A stretch of DNA of 64,000 nt. It comes from Gymnorhina tibicen. Its lineage: Eukaryota; Chordata; Aves; Passeriformes; Artamidae. The DNA lies in NCBI GenBank assembly GCA_013399875.1, contig VXAZ01009367.1, forward strand, positions 62,001 to 126,000, given 5' to 3'. Below the pieces are notes generated by a model, which saw only the letters and a program-made list of their open reading frames with translations, ran no database searches and was not told the DNA's origin. Positions 61,001-64,000 of this stretch are shown piece after piece. A program made the position numbers and the translations under genes. Numbering within the stretch: the first letter of the stretch is position 1; each line of letters begins with the position of its first letter.

Positions 61001-63208
61001 CTCAGGGCTGATGCTGTGTGAGTGATGGATCCCAGGGAGAGGATGTGTCCCCAGACCCTCAGGCACGCTCCACCTCTGGCTGCTTTGGCCCTCTGCCTTC
61101 ACCGTATGTGAGGCAGGAATAGCATGGGCTGCCTTTGCTGGCTCTTTACTCCATCTAGAGATTTTTCTATGCCATTAGCTTCTTATCCTGCCTTTTAGGC
61201 TGGCTTTAAAATTTCTCCAAAGTGCAAATTGATCTTGTGTAGCCAGAGAGCACTCTGCCTGCCTCTTCACAGCTGGCAAAACATATCCTAGGGGGACAGA
61301 CAGTAAGATTAGGACACCAGATTGGGTTGGGTTCCATGTGTTACTGCTGGGGAGCTTTAACATGCAACAGGTGCCTCTGTCAGAGGCAGAAAAGGATGAG
61401 TGGTTTTCTGAAGCTTTTCAGGCATCTCTGGTGCATCAGCAACTCTGGTTCAGGGGCCAAAGGTCTTCCAGAACCGTGAGATTTATGCAATTTATCTTTA
61501 ATTTCTTCTTTTAGAACATGTAGGGTTCTAGAATTTTCTCCTGGGCTTTTAAAATTTATTTCTAATTTAAATAGGAGAAGCTGGAACTGTTAAGGTAATG
61601 ATGATTTTAAGAGGCTGGAAGTGCTCAGGCAGGAGAGCTTGTGGACCAAAGTGAGTAACATTTGGGGCGGCTTTTCTGAGCCAGAACTGCTAAAACAACA
61701 GGAAAAGGCAGAGCAGGGAGATGAAGAACTCTGGGAATATTATTGCAATCAAAATCAAACAGGGCAACTTTTTCTGTGCTGGACATTTCTGGGGAGAAAC
61801 GCTCTGTTTTGAAGCTTTTATTGACCTTGAATCATTGTTTCCTTTGCTTTTGCTGCAGTGAGGTAGCAGGTGAGTCACATCAGGTATGAGCTTCTCCGTG
61901 TTGACCTTCCCCTGGTCTGCTGCTTCTCCAGGCTTTGCTTCCCAGCTGCTCAGGATGTCATAAACCAGGCTGGATTTCATAAATCATCCTAACATCAGAC
62001 CAGTGTCTTTAAAGTTGGCAGTCAGGCTATGGAGGAGTTGCCTGAGGAGCATTGCTTGTGCAGATCCTCTGTGTGTTTGATCCAGCTGTGCATTGTTGGG
62101 GATATTGGAGCAGGATTCAGACCTGGCACTGGGTGCTGGGCCCAGGCTTATCATTTCCCTCTTTCTTTCCCAGGTACATGTGGCTCTGGAAAGTTTTTTG
62201 GTGAGTACTTTCATCTTTTCTTCCTGAGCAATTATTCGCTTAATTAAAAGCCAGGCTCCAGGGTGGATGGGAGGACAAGGAATGGGAGTGCTTTCTCTGC
62301 AGAGACCTCTTCAAGCCTTTATGCCCACATTGCCACAGACTCTGCACTCTTGGATTAGAGCTGCACAGCACAAGATGAGTCCCATTCCCTGCCAAGCCCT
62401 GATCTTTCTCAGCAAGTGGAGTAAGATTATTCCTAATGAGTAACTGAGTCTTAAGCTCTGTGCCTGCCAAATGATTTTAAAAGCGTTGTTCACATGACAG
62501 CTTATCCCTACTTGAAATACCTCCTCAGAGCAGGGCAAAGTACCTCGCTCCCACCACTACTGAGTGACATAAATCCTGTTTTTTTACAGTGGGAGGTGGG
62601 GATAAAATCAAAGCAGGAGCCATGGGTTTCTCTCCTTCAGCCCTGTGAGAGAGAGGACCCCTCAGCCTGGCTCAGCACCTCCCCCTCCTATGCACCACTG
62701 ACACACCAGACCTGGGGTCACGGTAGGGCAGGTAGAGCAGAACCTCTGCATTCCTGGGATTTTGGTTGTCAAGTGAAAACTTTTCAAGCCTTTCTGTCAA
62801 AATGATTGTTTGTATATTTTGTTGAAGTGTTCAGAAAGCCAAGGGCTTTCTGGAGGGTGCTCCAGGCTTGCAGCAGCCTAGGGTCTATCCTTGCTGCCTA
62901 ACTCTTTCCTTAGATTGCCCATATCCTCACTCCAACAGGAGGAGGTGAGGTGATCTTGCCTCCTGCTGAGCATTTACGGCTTTTTCACTTGGTGTTTGTT
63001 TTAGCTACAGGCAAAATAGCACTTTTAGTGGGCAACAATCGATACCAGCATCACCCCAACCTCTTGGCTCCTGTGAGGGATGTGTTTGAGCTGAGTCGTC
63101 TTCTGAAGCATCTGGGCTTCCAGGTTGTCTCCCTGCTGGATCTGAACAAGGCTGAGATGGTGACAGCAGTCAGTCGGTTCCTGCAGCTCCTGGGGAAGGG
63201 AGTCTATG
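57978..63208 (+). CDS. MALT1-like paracaspase (PCASP2 or PCASP3 type), 5' half
   Basis: Paralogue of MALT1, a scaffold and cysteine protease in NF-kB signalling. Visible exons: (gap) 57978-58020, 58390-58508, 58691-58850, 59317-59495, 60447-60543, 62174-62200, 63005-63208; every junction keeps phase. Order: GC-rich N-terminus mostly in the gap (where MALT1 has its death domain), Ig1 (FMLRCRAQG ... LYTCRVND), Ig2 (LQLQCAAMG ... GTYLCCASN), a 9-residue linker exon, then the start of the caspase-like fold ([34 protein letters not shown]). Domain order and exon ends match MALT1, but identity is clearly below that expected for MALT1 itself, and the location next to ALPK3 differs from the human MALT1 locus on chromosome 18. 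The catalytic His and Cys exons lie beyond 64000. Which paralogue it is cannot be decided here. Confidence 0.88.
58098..58226 (+). repeat. (CATC)n microsatellite
   Basis: ATCC-type tetramers, uninterrupted near 58166-58222 and flanked by variant units and a short CA run, in the intron before the Ig1 exon. Confidence 0.97.
58390..58508 (+). CDS. MALT1-like exon: Ig1, first half
   Basis: [20 protein letters not shown], then [18 protein letters not shown]. Corresponds to IKITVNPE...VQYQWFK of MALT1. Phase 1 in, phase 0 out. Confidence 0.92.
58691..58850 (+). CDS. MALT1-like exon: Ig1, second half
   Basis: [14 protein letters not shown] and [10 protein letters not shown] correspond to FYVCRVNN...FSQWSQLDV in MALT1. 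Phase 0 in, phase 1 out. Confidence 0.9.
58885..58990 (-). mobile_element. CR1 3' fragment in paracaspase intron
   Basis: About 100 bases of antisense CR1 3' end (gaatcagaatggtttgggtt), severely 5'-truncated. Confidence 0.85.
59317..59495 (+). CDS. MALT1-like exon: Ig2, first half
   Basis: [20 protein letters not shown], then [20 protein letters not shown], matching the second Ig domain of MALT1. Phase 1 in, phase 0 out. Confidence 0.93.
60017..60061 (+). repeat. Imperfect 22/23-bp tandem duplication
   Basis: atggtattacagatggcctt is repeated immediately with one small change, in a paracaspase intron. Confidence 0.8.
60447..60543 (+). CDS. MALT1-like exon: Ig2, second half
   Basis: [20 protein letters not shown] carries the D-S-G-T-Y-x-C Ig strand. 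Phase 0 in, phase 1 out. Confidence 0.92.
62174..62200 (+). CDS. MALT1-like micro-exon, 27 nt
   Basis: Between ctttcccag and gtgagt, encoding GTCGSGKFF with split first codon. Phase 1-1, so it could be skipped without changing frame. Called from its splice sites and phase. Confidence 0.65.
63005..63208 (+). CDS. MALT1-like exon: start of caspase fold
   Basis: 67 codons: [40 protein letters not shown] and LLGKGVY. In MALT1 the next exon begins with LLYYAGHG, containing the catalytic His. Phase 1 in, phase 1 out. Confidence 0.95.
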
Positions 63209-64000
63209 GTAAGGCCAAGCCAGCTCAGCCACCTGCCCGTGCTGAGTAGGGATTAGGCAATTTTCTGAACAGTTATTGAATTAAAAGAGAAAAAATTGAA
63301 CTTTGCTATCTCAAGGGAGACCTTCATCAGTACGAGGCTTGGCAGGAGCCCCTGGGTAAGTGTAGTTCAGTTTTGGCCAGGTTATAGTCAGGCAAAGTGG
63401 ATGTTTATCCAACATGTGGCTCACCTCCAACCCCAACAGTGTGGGCTCACTCTAAGTTTCTGGGGAGCCAGTGCTTCTGATAGTGAATGGGAAAGGGGGT
63501 TTTGATTTTTCCTTGGATGAAAGAATCGAGGAGACTGTCTCTCCCCCACTCATGAATGAGGAGGAGAGCTCCTTTTGAGCCCTGACTGCTGCATCTGGTC
63601 ATGTTCTTGCTTCTCTTTCTTGAAGGTCTAATTTGGGCCCCTGACAACCCTTTTGCAGAAGAGCATTCCCAGCTGCAGCTGGCTTTGAGGTTGGGCTTCG
63701 AGCTTGTTGCACACTGCTCAGTGGGAAGGGTTCCTCAACCACAAACCCAACCAGCAGATCTTGTGGGTCTTAGAGCAGATGTTCAGATTTGGTGCTGAAA
63801 GTAGCATCTTTGGGGTCCCTGAGATTCTCCCAGCAAGACAGATACCCTGAAAACACCTTGCAGGTGGTTTTTTTTTGCTTCCAAACCTCAGTGTGAGGCT
63901 TACCTGCCTGCTGTGTGGCACCCAGAAAGTGAAAGTCAGCATGGGCTGATTGAAGGCTGACACTCAGTGTGAGGTTTGGAGGTTGTGCAATGGATGGGGA
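63209..64000 (+). other. Paracaspase intron, runs off the window
   Basis: No following paracaspase exon (YAGHG motif) occurs before the right edge. Confidence 0.7.

Noticed and set aside
1..64000. CRISPR arrays, prokaryotic defence or phage-like systems
   Set aside because: No regularly spaced repeats with unique spacers and no bacterial gene organisation. The window is vertebrate nuclear DNA.

Overview
This is bird nuclear DNA. Split genes with GT/AG introns, many CR1 LINE fragments of the avian type, a TG...CA solo LTR with a 5-bp target duplication, CpG-rich first exons and vertebrate tRNA-His genes all point to Aves. The wording of the CR1 and LTR sequences fits a passerine or close relative, but that is inference. 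I see no CRISPR array, operon or other prokaryotic system, and no wholly new gene system. The most unusual content is a MALT1-like paracaspase gene of a type lost in mammals, and a nucleoside transporter with an unexpected selectivity signature.

Layout. 1-10.5 kb is intergenic: one CR1, a solo ERV LTR (3633-4247), and a GC-rich/A-rich region holding two complete tRNA-His(GUG) genes plus the 3' part of a third, with assembly joins marked by single Ns. 10.57-18.75 kb on the + strand is a complete 17-exon concentrative nucleoside transporter gene (SLC28A family, probably SLC28A1, 660 aa). 52.17-20.49 kb on the - strand is a complete 13-exon ALPK3 (alpha-kinase 3, about 1500 aa), whose promoter and first exon lie in a CpG island. 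The two genes converge, and their poly(A) signals are only about 330 bp apart. Most of 26.9-52 kb is ALPK3 intron. 52.2-57 kb is a short intergenic interval with CR1 copies. From about 57 kb the + strand carries the 5' half of a MALT1-like paracaspase gene: two Ig domains and the first caspase-fold exon. Its first exon is partly lost in a 310-base gap, and its catalytic exons lie beyond the right edge.

Working relationship. The genes share a conserved neighbourhood (ALPK3 next to SLC28A1, as on human 15q25) rather than a pathway. ALPK3 is a cardiac/skeletal muscle sarcomeric pseudokinase, SLC28A imports nucleosides across the plasma membrane with sodium, and paracaspases act in NF-kB signalling. 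Exon boundaries were placed by hand from splice consensus, reading-frame continuity and family similarity. All three models keep phase across every junction listed.
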